From the NCBI RefSeq assembly GCF_003387475.1, contig NZ_QUNO01000011.1:1-64000 (forward strand): a stretch of 64,000 bases of DNA, in the 5' to 3' direction. The notes below the pieces were generated by a model that saw only the letters and a program-made list of their open reading frames with translations, did no database searches and was not told where the DNA came from. Below, in pieces: positions 8,272 to 17,171 of this stretch (position 1 is its first letter; the number at the start of each line of letters is the position of its first letter). The DNA is from Kutzneria buriramensis. Its GTDB lineage: Bacteria > Actinomycetota > Actinomycetes > Mycobacteriales > Pseudonocardiaceae. The translations under genes were made by a program, and so were the position numbers.

Positions 8272-9003
8272 ATGACAGCGGTGGTCGTCGGCGTCGGGCC
8301 GGGCCTGGGCATGTCGATCGCGCGGCGGTTCGGCCGCGAGGGGCATCCGGTGGCGCTGATCTCCCGCAGCGACGCCCGGCACCCCGGCTACCTCGCCGAG
8401 CTGGCGGGGCTGGGGATCGAGGCCGAGGCGTTGGTCGCCGACGCCCAGGACCCGGACGCGCTGCGGTCCGCGCTGGACCGGATCGGGCCGGCGGAGATCG
8501 TCTACTACGGCCCCAACGCCGTCAGCCCCAGCGGTTTCGACGGGCCGATGGCGCCGATCGACACCGCCACGTCCGACGACATCCGCGCCGTCATGGCGTG
8601 GGTCTACCCCGCCGTGGACGTCGTGCAGCACCTGCTGCCCGGCATGCTCGAACGCCGCCGGGGCACCTTCCTGTTCGCCACCGGGCTCAGCGCCGTGCGG
8701 CCGATGCCGATGATGGGGGCGCTGGCCGTGCCCAGCGCCGGCCTGCGCAACTACGCCCTGACCCTCAACGCGACCGTCGCCGACCGCGGCGTGCACGCCG
8801 CCGCGCTGGTCATCGGAGGGCTGCTCGAACGCGGCGACATCCACGCCCATGTGCTGGCGCACCGCGAGACCTTCGGCGCGATCCCGACCCTGGACCCCGA
8901 TGCCGTCGCCGACGTCGCCTGGGACCTGCACGTCAAGCGCGACCGTGCCGAGGAGGTCTTCAACGCGCTCGACTCGGCTTCAGCGCTGACCACAGCAGAT
9001 TGA
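8272..9003 (+). CDS. Short-chain dehydrogenase/reductase-fold protein lacking the catalytic YxxxK
   Basis: The product has 243 residues. ATG 8272 follows gggggagg. The N-terminal VVVGVGPGLGMSIA is a good NAD(P)-binding glycine motif and VALISRSD follows the second strand. After TGLSAVRP, where a classical SDR has Tyr-x-x-x-Lys, the sequence is ALAVPSAGLRNY: by alignment Leu replaces Tyr and Ser replaces Lys. It may be a non-catalytic or altered SDR. It is controlled by the divergent TetR gene. Its 3' end overlaps the convergent LysR gene by 44 bp. Confidence 0.8.
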   Translation: MTAVVVGVGPGLGMSIARRFGREGHPVALISRSDARHPGYLAELAGLGIEAEALVADAQDPDALRSALDRIGPAEIVYYGPNAVSPSGFDGPMAPIDTATSDDIRAVMAWVYPAVDVVQHLLPGMLERRRGTFLFATGLSAVRPMPMMGALAVPSAGLRNYALTLNATVADRGVHAAALVIGGLLERGDIHAHVLAHRETFGAIPTLDPDAVADVAWDLHVKRDRAEEVFNALDSASALTTAD

Positions 9004-9979
9004 GCGGGTGACCGTCCGGATAGGACGCTCGCTCGCCGCGGCGGGCGAAGACCCCGACCAGCAGGCCGAGTCCCGGTTCGAGGTCGTCGACGAGTTCGAC
9101 CCGGCGCAGCCCCGAGGTTCCCTCCATGCGGCCCGCGTCGACGGCCTCGCCCAGGCCCTCGGTCACCAGCATGCAGCCCCGCACCAGGCCGGAACGCAGC
9201 AGCTCGAACCCGTACTGCGCGGAGTCGATCTCGGCGACGAGATCGAGGCGGCGGCGGTAGTCCGCGCCGAACCAGCCGTGCACGAAGTCGGTGATCACGC
9301 CGCCGCCCGGCACGACCAGCGGCAGCGTCGGCAGTTCGCTGGTGGTGGCCGAGTCGCCGAGCTGGCAGGTGTCCAGATTGGTCAGCAGCGCGAGTCCGCT
9401 GCGGCGCCACTCCATGACGTCGAACGCGTCGAGGGAGGCGTTCGTGAGGACGCTGCCGCAGACCAGGTCGACCTCCTTGGCGGACAACCGGTCGAGCAGA
9501 TCCCTCGTGCGCACGTGGACCACGTTCAGCTCGATGCCGCGGGCGGTGAACTCCGCCGCGACCCGCTCGCCGGCCTCCGCCAGATACGCCAGCGTGTACC
9601 GGGTCGCGCCCACGGTCAGCGTGCCGCCGAGTTGGCGCCGGCATTCGTGAATTGCGTCCAGCCAGGCGCTCGACGTCGCCCGGGCCTGTTCGACGAGCGC
9701 CCGTCCCGTATCGGTGAACAGCACGTCCCGGCCGCGTCCCTGTTTGCGCACCAGCGGTTCCCCGCATAATTCGCCGAAATTGCGGTTCAGCGTGTCGAGT
9801 TGTTTCTGCACGCTCGACTGGTCGCGGCCCAGGGTTCGGGCCGCGGCCAGCGCCGTGCCGGCCTCGGCCACCGCGATCAGCGTGCGCAGCTGGTCGAACG
9901 TGGTGTCCAGGAAGGCCGGCGAAGCGCGCAGGAGCCGGTTGAGGACGTTGACCGGCGGCGGCCGGAGCGGACCGGACAT
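8960..9979 (-). CDS. LysR-type transcriptional regulator
   Basis: The product has 339 residues. The open frame extends further upstream, but ATG 9979 (MSGPLRPPP) is preceded by a gtcgaaaggga purine stretch and removes a non-homologous extension. The helix-turn-helix is at about residues 27-62 (FDQLRTLIAVAEAG then ARTLGRDQSSVQKQL). The effector domain follows (LTVGATRYTLAYLAEAGERV). Ser-Ser-Val replaces the usual recognition Ser-Ala-Val. It is divergent from the membrane-protein gene at 10152, a candidate target along with itself. Confidence 0.82.
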   Translation of the reverse strand: MSGPLRPPPVNVLNRLLRASPAFLDTTFDQLRTLIAVAEAGTALAAARTLGRDQSSVQKQLDTLNRNFGELCGEPLVRKQGRGRDVLFTDTGRALVEQARATSSAWLDAIHECRRQLGGTLTVGATRYTLAYLAEAGERVAAEFTARGIELNVVHVRTRDLLDRLSAKEVDLVCGSVLTNASLDAFDVMEWRRSGLALLTNLDTCQLGDSATTSELPTLPLVVPGGGVITDFVHGWFGADYRRRLDLVAEIDSAQYGFELLRSGLVRGCMLVTEGLGEAVDAGRMEGTSGLRRVELVDDLEPGLGLLVGVFARRGERASYPDGHPLNLLWSALKPSRAR

Positions 9980-10151
9980 CGCGACTCCCTTTCGACGATT
10001 CGTGGCCGCGGCAGCGTAGCGCGGCCGAAACCGATCTCGATTCCAGTTGAAGAAATCTCCAGATAATGATCCGAACCGGTGGACGCGCAACCCGGTCAGC
10101 GGAAGGCTCCGGGGCGCTCGATTCCATTCTGATCCGAGGAGTTCGACAGAA

Positions 10152-10643
10152 GTGAGTTCGTACGGTTCCCGCTCCCGCCTGCTGACCGTCGCCGGCGCGC
10201 TCGGCCTGGTCGGCGCGCTCAGCGCGCTGGTGTGGGGCGTGCTGGTCCTGGTGAACGGCCAGGACCTCATCCGATCCGCCGCCCAGGACTACCTTCAGTC
10301 CACCGGCGACGCCGGCGGCCTCGTCACCGCCGACGACCTGGTCCCGCTCGCCGTGGACTCGTTCACCAGCCGGGCCTACCTCTGGCTCGGCATCGGCGTC
10401 ATCGCCCTGGTGTCCGCCGCCCTCGTCCTCGCCGCCCACAACTGGGCCCGAGTCCTGCTCACCGTCTTCGCCGTCATCGGCGCCCTGCTGGCCGTACGGG
10501 ATCTCGTCGACCTGGATCCCGCACTGCTCAAGGTGTTCGACGCCGCCACCGCCGTCTGCCTGCTGGCCGCGCTCGTCCTGCAATGGCTGCCCGGCAGCAA
10601 CGCCACCATCCGCGCCCGCAAGGCGGCAGCAGTCGCCGCGTGA
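10152..10643 (+). CDS. Small four-helix membrane protein, unknown function
   Basis: The product has 163 residues. GTG 10152 is chosen: gaggag lies about 10 bases upstream and it begins just before the first membrane helix. Four hydrophobic segments are visible (about residues 8-30, 71-92, 95-113, 123-143), and the C-terminus is basic (RARKAAA). The extracytoplasmic loop between helices 1 and 2 is acidic. There is no recognisable motif. The divergent LysR gene may control it. Confidence 0.65.
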   Translation: MSSYGSRSRLLTVAGALGLVGALSALVWGVLVLVNGQDLIRSAAQDYLQSTGDAGGLVTADDLVPLAVDSFTSRAYLWLGIGVIALVSAALVLAAHNWARVLLTVFAVIGALLAVRDLVDLDPALLKVFDAATAVCLLAALVLQWLPGSNATIRARKAAAVAA

Positions 10644-10652
10644 CCGGAAAAC

Positions 10653-10693
10653 AATCGGCCCCTCACCGCGTTACCGCTGGTGAGGGGCCGATT
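10653..10693. terminator. Perfect 15-bp stem-loop between membrane-protein gene and tRNA-Arg
   Basis: Arms 10653-10667 (aatcggcccctcacc) and 10679-10693 are exact complements around an 11-nt loop. A-rich bases on the left and 'ttt' on the right let it act for the plus-strand gene and the minus-strand tRNA. Confidence 0.75.
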
Positions 10694-10708
10694 TCACCCG
10701 GTGAAAGG

Positions 10709-10784
10709 TGGTGCCCCCGGTAGGATTCGAACCTACGGCACACGGTTTAGGAAACCGTTGCTCTATCCCCTGAGCTACGGGGGC
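10709..10784 (-). tRNA. tRNA-Arg(CCT)
   Basis: Read on the minus strand, the 76-nt cloverleaf starts GCCCCCG, pairs with CGGGGGC, has discriminator A and a genome-encoded CCA (complement of 10709-10711). The anticodon loop TTCCTAA gives CCT, decoding AGG. The T loop GGTTCGAATCC is canonical. Confidence 0.95.
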
Positions 10785-10979
10785 GTACGCACCGAGGTGA
10801 GCATAGCGGTAGCGGGCGGGGTCGCGTGGCGGCGGGTGGATCCGCCTTGTGGAGTAGTAACGGTCACGCGCGGTGTGGGTCGGAGCCGTGGGGAGGCCGA
10901 CGAACAGGGGAACTTTCCCCCGGCCGGGCCCCTCGTCCCGCATAGTCGCTAGGGGCACGACGATGGGGAGGAGCGGCTG

Positions 10980-12542
10980 TTGACCACCGACGCGACCCGG
11001 CTGCCGGAGCGCACCCGGTTGGACGCCAGGCGGGCGGCGAGGCGGTTCGTGGAGCCGGAAGGGTTCCTCGACGCGCTGGCGAAGCTGCTGGGCAGCCGCG
11101 CGGTGGTGCTGGCCGGTCCGAGCGGCTCGGGGCGGCGCACGGCGGCGACGGTGCTGCTGGATCGTCTGGGCGGCCTGCACCTGGTCGAGATCGCGGTGGA
11201 CGACGAGGCGACGCTGGCCCGGCATCCGGTGGCGGCCAAGGAGGGCTACCTGCTGGACCTGACCACGGCCGACGACGCGACGGTGGAGCAGGTCGGGGCG
11301 GCGCTGCCCGAGTTCACGGCGGCGCTGGACCAGGAGGACAGCTCGCTGGTGGTGATCGTCGACAACGATCGGGCGGCCGGATTCGAAGCGGTCAGACTGC
11401 CTGCGCCGGAACCGGGAGAGGTGCTCAAGGCTCATCTCGAAGGCGAGGAATTCGATCCCCTGCCGACGAAGCCGCCGACGACGGCAGCGGAAGCGGTGCG
11501 GCTGGCGGAGTTGCTGGCGAGCATCGAGGATCCTCGGCTCGTGGCCGGCGCGTACGACCACTGGAGAGGGCGGCTGCGCAAGCAGTTCGACCAGCACGAG
11601 GACGTGCCGTGGCGGGCGCTGCTGCTGGCGGCGGCGTTCTTGGAAGGCGCTCACCAGGACGTGGTGGACGCGGCGGCCGACGCTTTGCTTGCCGAAACCC
11701 GTTATGACGGGCCACGACCGCATCCGTTGGCGGGCCCCGGCCTTGCGGCGAGGCTGGCCGGCGTAGGGGCGTTCTCCGGCACGGTCACCTTCGCCACGCC
11801 GGGGTACGCGGAAGCGGTCATCGACTACGTCTGGACGCAGTTCCCGACGCTGCGCGAACCCCTGGTCGACTGGCTGATCGCGTTGCCGGCAAGGCTTTGC
11901 GAGGACGACAGCGCCCGGCTCCCGGCGCGGCTGATCGGACTCGGCGCGCCGGCGGTGGTCAAGGCCGTCGCGGCCTGGTCGGAAAGTGCCGTCCCGCTGG
12001 CGCGGCGCCTGCTTGCGGCGGCCGCGCTGGATCCGGCGATCGGCCCGGACATCCGTCGGGCGATCAAGGACTGGTCCGGGCGCCGCGATCTGCCGCCGGC
12101 CCTGAGCGAAGTGGCGATCGCCGTCTGCGGCGGCGAGCTCGGCAACCGCTTTCCGCACATCGCGCTGACCCGGCTGGGCAGCTTCGTGCGGCGGCCGGAA
12201 CTGACCGACCAGGTCGCGGCGGCACTGTCCACAATGGCCGGCGAGAGTCAGTTCGCCCAGGTGGTCACAAGGCTGGCCCGCTGGTTACGGGAGACCGACC
12301 GCGCGCGGCGGGCGTTGGCGGTGCGGGCGCTGCTGGACGAGGCGGCGGCGCAGCCGCAGCACCGGGACACCCTGCTCAACCTGCTGGTGCAGGCGGCCGG
12401 CGGCCGGCCGGCGGAGCTGGGCGCCCTCGACCTGGCGGCGTTCGAGTGGCGTCGCGACGGCGGCTCCGCCGACGTGCACGACCAGTTGCAGGCGAAGCTG
12501 AACGGGGTGGACCCGCTGCTGCGGTCCGCGATCTCGAGTTGA
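10980..12542 (+). CDS. Predicted P-loop NTPase with helical-repeat C-terminus, unknown system
   Basis: The product has 520 residues. TTG 10980 follows ggggaggag at ideal spacing. A Walker A motif (AGPSGSGRRTAA, about residues 42-53) and a possible Walker B (SSLVVIVDND, about 121-130) indicate an AAA/STAND-like ATPase. The remaining 350 residues are Ala/Leu-rich helices resembling HEAT or ARM repeats (ALSTMAGESQFAQVVTRLAR). It forms a two-gene unit with 12556-13440, 13 bp downstream, and lies beside tRNA-Arg. I recognise no named family. Similar repeat-bearing STAND-type NTPases include sensors of stress or phage, but nothing here proves that role. Confidence 0.65.
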   Translation: MTTDATRLPERTRLDARRAARRFVEPEGFLDALAKLLGSRAVVLAGPSGSGRRTAATVLLDRLGGLHLVEIAVDDEATLARHPVAAKEGYLLDLTTADDATVEQVGAALPEFTAALDQEDSSLVVIVDNDRAAGFEAVRLPAPEPGEVLKAHLEGEEFDPLPTKPPTTAAEAVRLAELLASIEDPRLVAGAYDHWRGRLRKQFDQHEDVPWRALLLAAAFLEGAHQDVVDAAADALLAETRYDGPRPHPLAGPGLAARLAGVGAFSGTVTFATPGYAEAVIDYVWTQFPTLREPLVDWLIALPARLCEDDSARLPARLIGLGAPAVVKAVAAWSESAVPLARRLLAAAALDPAIGPDIRRAIKDWSGRRDLPPALSEVAIAVCGGELGNRFPHIALTRLGSFVRRPELTDQVAAALSTMAGESQFAQVVTRLARWLRETDRARRALAVRALLDEAAAQPQHRDTLLNLLVQAAGGRPAELGALDLAAFEWRRDGGSADVHDQLQAKLNGVDPLLRSAISS

Positions 12543-12555
12543 AGCAAGGGGAACC

Positions 12556-13440
12556 ATGCCAACGGATCCGTGGTCGGAAGTGAAGCCGACCGTGCGCGGC
12601 AAGATGGGCGGCTGGTGGCAGCGCTTCCTCCGGCGCCGTCAGCAGGCCGAACACGACTGGATCTACGGCACACAGCCGAAGTCGACGGTCCCGCTGCGGC
12701 AGCCGCCGCCGGCGCCCAAGCGGCCGACGGTCGTGTTCACGGCCGTGCTGCCCAGCGCGGTGCCGCATGCCGAGTTCACCGCCACCTGCACGGTGGCCTG
12801 GGAGGCGATCGGCGAGACCACCCACGCCAAGCCGGAATCCATTGCCCGCAGCGACATCGAGCGGCGTGCGGCGGAGATCCTGGCCAAGGGTCAGGTGACG
12901 CACTGCGAGCAGTTGCAGCACAAGCTGGAGGCCGAGCTCGGCTACGTGACCAAGCTGGAGGACGCCCGGATCGCCGTGCAGCTGGTGGAGATCGAGTTGA
13001 CCTGCACCGACGAGTCCCGGGCGGCCACCGAGCTGTTCCAGGAGCTCCAGCGCCGCCGGCTGGTCCGCGGCTGGGACCGCGACCTCAAGCTGGACGAGCT
13101 GCGCCATCTCAAGGACGACATCCTCAGCGACCCGGCGATGGCCACCGTGTGGTGGCTCCAGAACAACGACAACCAGGTCGACCAGGCCGTCGAGATGTCG
13201 GCCAAGCTGCGCAAGCTGGCCCAGATCATGACCGAGAACGACGAACGGTCCACAACGGACACCGTGGCGTCCCTTGTGGACCGTTTCGTGGACCGGCTAC
13301 CGGATGGCGCCCGCTGGCGGCTGCTCAGCAACCTGGCGGAGGTCTTCTCCCACTACGGCAGCCCCGATCTGGCCAGCGAGCTGCCCGAACTGGACGGGGG
13401 CGGCGGCCAGCACCGCCCCCGGCCGGCTCACAGCGAGTAG
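12556..13440 (+). CDS. SPFH/band-7-like cytoplasmic protein, partner of the NTPase
   Basis: The product has 294 residues. ATG 12556 is preceded by aaggggaa. After a basic N-terminus (WWQRFLRRRQQAEHDW) there is a beta-rich stretch (PTVVFTAVLPSAVPHAEFTA then VTVAWEAIG-type strands) and a charged helix with EIL..G....EQLQHKLEAELG, which resembles a degenerate SPFH/band-7 domain lacking a membrane anchor. A helical C-terminus follows (LRHLKDDILSDPAMATVWW). The assignment is weak. The last 13 bases overlap the convergent acylase gene, and a stem-loop at 13396-13420 sits in the overlapping ends. Confidence 0.55.
   Translation: MPTDPWSEVKPTVRGKMGGWWQRFLRRRQQAEHDWIYGTQPKSTVPLRQPPPAPKRPTVVFTAVLPSAVPHAEFTATCTVAWEAIGETTHAKPESIARSDIERRAAEILAKGQVTHCEQLQHKLEAELGYVTKLEDARIAVQLVEIELTCTDESRAATELFQELQRRRLVRGWDRDLKLDELRHLKDDILSDPAMATVWWLQNNDNQVDQAVEMSAKLRKLAQIMTENDERSTTDTVASLVDRFVDRLPDGARWRLLSNLAEVFSHYGSPDLASELPELDGGGGQHRPRPAHSE
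13396..13420. terminator. Stem-loop at the convergent gene ends
   Basis: gggggcgg (13396-13403) pairs with ccgccccc (13413-13420) around a 9-nt loop. It is inside the last codons of the SPFH-like gene and just before the acylase stop on the other strand. Confidence 0.4.
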
Positions 13441-16400
13441 ACCTGGAACTCGTAGAGCGAGTAGCCGTACTTGGTGCCGCGCTGCACCCCGCTCATCCGC
13501 ACGTAGCGGGCGTCGGTCGGGGTGAACGTGTCGTTCTCGGTGCCGCCGGCGCCGGCCGCGGTCGACCAGACCGTGCGCCAGTTGCTGCCGTCGGTGGACA
13601 CGTCGATCCGGTATCCCTTGGCGTAGGCGGATTCCCAGGTCAGGATGGCCCTCCCGACGGTCTGCACGGAACCGAGGTCGACGGTGATCGACTGGTTGTC
13701 GCTCCAGTCGCTGGCCCACCGGGTGTCCGACTTGCCATCCACCGCGTTGGCCGGCGGCGAGTCGTAGGCGCCGGTCTCGTGGCTGGTCGCCGTCACGGAC
13801 TTGGCCAGCGCCAGGTTGGACACGTTGTCGCCGCGGTGCGCCGGGTACTGCACCACCTGCTGGTAGGTCGGGCGGTTCTGCCAGCTGATCTTGCCGTCGG
13901 TGACGCCGCCCAGCGGCCGCTGGATGATCGAGTCGGCGCACCACTGGTCGCCGGCCGAGCAGTCCGCGTCACCGGGGTAGACCTGCGCGGTGGTCTCGCC
14001 GACCGCCTGCTGGAGGCTGGTCAGCAGCGCCTGCCGGCACTGCGCCAGCACACCGTTGCCGCAGAAGGACTTCGTCAACCCGCCCTGCACGGTGTCGCCG
14101 AGCACCGCGCGCAGATCCTTGTCCGCGTACGACCACCAGCCGAACTGGAACGAGGAACCCTTGTGCGGCTGGGAGTTGTTCGCGCTGCCGTCGGTGCTGC
14201 CGATGTTCTGGCCGCCCGACGGGGACTCGTTGATCTGGATGGCACCGGTCATGGCGTTGAACAGATCGCTGCCCATCGCCGGCTGGAACTCGCCCTGCAC
14301 CAGCAGCGACCACCAGGCGTCCATGATCTGGATCGCGGCCGCGTTGGCGTAGGTGTGGCTGCCCGCCGTGGTCTCCAGCCGGTGCGAGCCGGCCTGTTGC
14401 CAGGCGGTCAGCTGGCTGACCGCGTTGGCCAGCGTCGGGTCGGTGATCGGCTGGCTGTTCAGCACCCGCAGCGCGTCCGGCAGCACGTCCTCGGCCCGCA
14501 GGTCGGCGTTGGCCGCGTCGGCCATGGCCGCGGTGAGCGAGGCCCGCGTCACCTTCTGGCCGCTGGAGATCAGCTTCTTCACCCGGCTGTCCAGCAGGTT
14601 GACCCGGTGCACCGAGCCGTCACCGTAGTTGGCCTCGCTGAAGTCCTTGGCCTGCTTGTTGTTCCAGCTGACGTAGTAGTCCTGGTCGATCGAGTTCGGG
14701 TGCTGCGCGAAGCCGGTGTAGGTCGCCACGTTGGTGGTCGGGTTCCAGCCCTGCCACTCGTACTGCTGGTCGGCCCAGATCGGCAGGTTCGGGTTGGTGT
14801 TCGCGGCCCGCACCGGGTTGTTGCCCGAGTTGTAGTACGCGACGTCCTTGGAGTCCACGTAGAACCAGTTGAAGGTGTAGTTCACGTCCGCGGCGGCCTT
14901 CTGGAAGCTGGCCGCGTCGTGCACCGCCGACGGGTCGTTGAACTCCTGGAACCCGATGATCGAGTCCACCTCGTGGTTGTAGCTGGACCGCAGGCTGGCG
15001 TACGCCACCGGCACGCCGCCGACGGTCGCCCGCGACTGCACTATGCCGTACTTGGTGCGGAACGCGATCAGCTTGTACGAGCCCGCCGCGGTGCCGTCCG
15101 CGACGGTCGGCGTCCACGCGTTGTCCCGCTCCAGCTGCTCCATCGCCAGGCACTGGCCGTGGTACAGGTAGTAGTTGGAGTCCTTGGTCGGCGCGTTGCC
15201 GCTCGGGTCGCACAGCCGCAGCGCGTAGGTGTCGGTGATGTCCTGCTCGGCCGAGGTCGCGCTCCACGAGTAGTCCTGGCCGCGGCCCAGCTCCACGTAC
15301 AGGCTGACGCCGGCGAACGCGGCGCCGCGGGCGCTGATGCCCGGGCCCTGCAACTCCTCCAGCATCAGCAGCTGCGGCGCGAAGTAGCCGGTCTGCGGCC
15401 CGAACACGGCCACCGGGTTGCCGGTGTCGGTGTACTTGCCCGACACCAGCAGCGCGTTGGACATGCCGTGCTTGGCCGAGATCAGGTCGGCCGGCAGCAC
15501 GCCGTTGTCGAAGACGCCGCGGGCCTTCTCCTCGTCCGGCGTCTGCGCCGCCGGCTGGGTGGCCGCCTTCACCTCGGCCGCGGACGCCGCCGAGCCGGTC
15601 GGGTCGAACACCAGCTGCTGCGGCGTCACCGAGCCCGGGTCGGGCATCGCGACGCCCTGCGGGTTGGCCGGGTCCTGCCCGTACGGGAAGGAGCTGCCGT
15701 CGTGGACGGTGGTGACGGCCTCGGGGTCGTTCTGCTCCCGGAAGGCGTTCCACACCTTGTCGCCGTCGGTCACGCCGTACTTGGCGTCGGCGGCCAGCTT
15801 CACCAGCGCCGACTGCACCTCGCCGCCGCCGCCCGAGCCGAACAGCGCGCCGACCACGGCGCCGATGGCGACCATGTCGGTGACCTTGAACGGGTCGATG
15901 CTGCCGGCGTTGGTGACCGGGTTGATGTGCCCGGTCAGGTCGTACTCGCCGGGGAAGTTCCGGGCGTTGTACGCCTGCGTGATGTAGGCGTTGATGCCGG
16001 CCACGTAGTCGGTGGCGTCCTGGAGGGCCTGCGCGCCGCGGGCGCCGTGCGCCGCCGCGGCCGCGTTGAGCTGGTTCTGGAGGTCCTGCTCGGTGTACGG
16101 GGCGGCCTGCCAGAAGGTCTGCTCCAGGCCGCGGTTGCCGACCGCGCCGCCGGCGAACGAGGTCAGCTCGCCCCGTCCGACGTGCCGGAAGACGTCCATC
16201 AGCCACAGCCGGTCGTTGGCCGCCGCGTAGCCCGCGCCGAACTCGGTGCCGGAGCGGGTGGTGCCGGTGATGTGCGGGACGCCGGTGGCCTTGTCGCGCA
16301 CGATGGTCACGTCCGAGCGCGGTTTGATGGTTGATTCCACCTGATTGACGGGCACCCCGAAGGATGAGTCGTCGAAGAAGCTCGACAGCTGGCCGTTGGT

Positions 16401-16664
16401 CAGTCCGGTGTAACCGCTCACCAGGTTCGCGTACTTGCCGAGCTGGTCGTCGGTGTGCGCGGGGCGGGTGCCGAAGGCCTTGTTGCCGAGGATGTCGGTG
16501 AGCGTGGCATTGCCGTTCTCACCCGGCGGCAGGATGTCGTTGCACTGGCCGAGGCAGTAGTCGTTGTTGGCCGGGGCCGCAGTGGCGGGGGCCGACGAGA
16601 GCAGGGTGGTGGTCGTCGCCGCGAAAAGCGCGGCGGCAACGGCGATGCGAACGCTTCGCGACAT
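13428..16664 (-). CDS. Secreted penicillin-acylase-family (Ntn hydrolase) enzyme with C-terminal F5/8 type C domain
   Basis: The product has 1078 residues. The start is ATG 16664, which gives a clean signal peptide (MSRSVRIAVAAALFAATTTT, cleavage after ATAA). The family layout is an alpha subunit, a spacer, then the nucleophile Ser of the beta subunit in KHGMSNALLVSG; self-cleavage before this Ser is expected from the family. Substrates of relatives are acyl homoserine lactones, N-acyl amides or beta-lactams (amide hydrolysis outside the cell); which applies is not visible. The last about 130 residues (NLALAKSVTATSHETGAYD onward) form a discoidin-like F5/8C carbohydrate-binding domain. The gene stands alone. 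Confidence 0.85.
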   Translation of the reverse strand: MSRSVRIAVAAALFAATTTTLLSSAPATAAPANNDYCLGQCNDILPPGENGNATLTDILGNKAFGTRPAHTDDQLGKYANLVSGYTGLTNGQLSSFFDDSSFGVPVNQVESTIKPRSDVTIVRDKATGVPHITGTTRSGTEFGAGYAAANDRLWLMDVFRHVGRGELTSFAGGAVGNRGLEQTFWQAAPYTEQDLQNQLNAAAAAHGARGAQALQDATDYVAGINAYITQAYNARNFPGEYDLTGHINPVTNAGSIDPFKVTDMVAIGAVVGALFGSGGGGEVQSALVKLAADAKYGVTDGDKVWNAFREQNDPEAVTTVHDGSSFPYGQDPANPQGVAMPDPGSVTPQQLVFDPTGSAASAAEVKAATQPAAQTPDEEKARGVFDNGVLPADLISAKHGMSNALLVSGKYTDTGNPVAVFGPQTGYFAPQLLMLEELQGPGISARGAAFAGVSLYVELGRGQDYSWSATSAEQDITDTYALRLCDPSGNAPTKDSNYYLYHGQCLAMEQLERDNAWTPTVADGTAAGSYKLIAFRTKYGIVQSRATVGGVPVAYASLRSSYNHEVDSIIGFQEFNDPSAVHDAASFQKAAADVNYTFNWFYVDSKDVAYYNSGNNPVRAANTNPNLPIWADQQYEWQGWNPTTNVATYTGFAQHPNSIDQDYYVSWNNKQAKDFSEANYGDGSVHRVNLLDSRVKKLISSGQKVTRASLTAAMADAANADLRAEDVLPDALRVLNSQPITDPTLANAVSQLTAWQQAGSHRLETTAGSHTYANAAAIQIMDAWWSLLVQGEFQPAMGSDLFNAMTGAIQINESPSGGQNIGSTDGSANNSQPHKGSSFQFGWWSYADKDLRAVLGDTVQGGLTKSFCGNGVLAQCRQALLTSLQQAVGETTAQVYPGDADCSAGDQWCADSIIQRPLGGVTDGKISWQNRPTYQQVVQYPAHRGDNVSNLALAKSVTATSHETGAYDSPPANAVDGKSDTRWASDWSDNQSITVDLGSVQTVGRAILTWESAYAKGYRIDVSTDGSNWRTVWSTAAGAGGTENDTFTPTDARYVRMSGVQRGTKYGYSLYEFQVYSL

Positions 16665-16757
16665 GCGCAGGGGTCCTCTCCGGGAGGGAACGTGACGCAC
16701 GTTACTTGTGAGTAGTTCAACGCGAAAGAGCTTCACGTTAGACATTCACTCTGAAGG

Positions 16758-16988
16758 GTGAGAGGTGTGACCGGATCCGTGGTGTCGTGGATCGACGAAG
16801 AACTGGCCCGCGACCAGGGGCGATGGCGGATGCGGGCGACCGGCGGGGCCGGCGGCCTCGTGGCCATGCTGCACGGCGCGGGGCTGGCCGGCGCCGTGCT
16901 CGGGTCGGTCGGCGGGTGGCTGTTCGGCGGCTTGACACTCGTCGCCGCGCGCAGCCTGCGTACCGCCGGACGGCACAGCTGCCCCTGA
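16758..16988 (+). CDS. Small hypothetical membrane protein
   Basis: The product has 76 residues from GTG 16758; an in-frame GTG at 16767 preceded by gagagg is equally possible. The second half is Gly/Ala-rich and hydrophobic (MLHGAGLAGAVLGSVGGWLF), probably two short membrane helices. The N-terminus WIDEELARDQGRWR is amphipathic. No family is recognised. It is divergent from the acylase gene. Confidence 0.45.
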   Translation: MRGVTGSVVSWIDEELARDQGRWRMRATGGAGGLVAMLHGAGLAGAVLGSVGGWLFGGLTLVAARSLRTAGRHSCP

Positions 16989-17171
16989 TCGTGCAAGTCG
17001 ATTCACAGGTTTGGAAACCGTTGATATTTCGGTCCGGGCGTCAAGTTGCCGGAACTTCTAGGCAAACTCGGGGCCACATGATGAGATAACACCGCGGTAA
17101 CCCGTGGTTGCGTCAAGATGAGTGATGCTTGGCTAATGCGAGCACGCAGCGCCGAATCGGGGAGGCATCCG

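Noticed and set aside
12570-16334. Very long open frame of 1254 codons on the plus strand, opposite the acylase gene
   Set aside because: It is a shadow of third-position GC bias. The protein is rich in Arg, Gly, Val and His with no domain, and the minus-strand acylase has a signal peptide, catalytic Ser and C-terminal domain.
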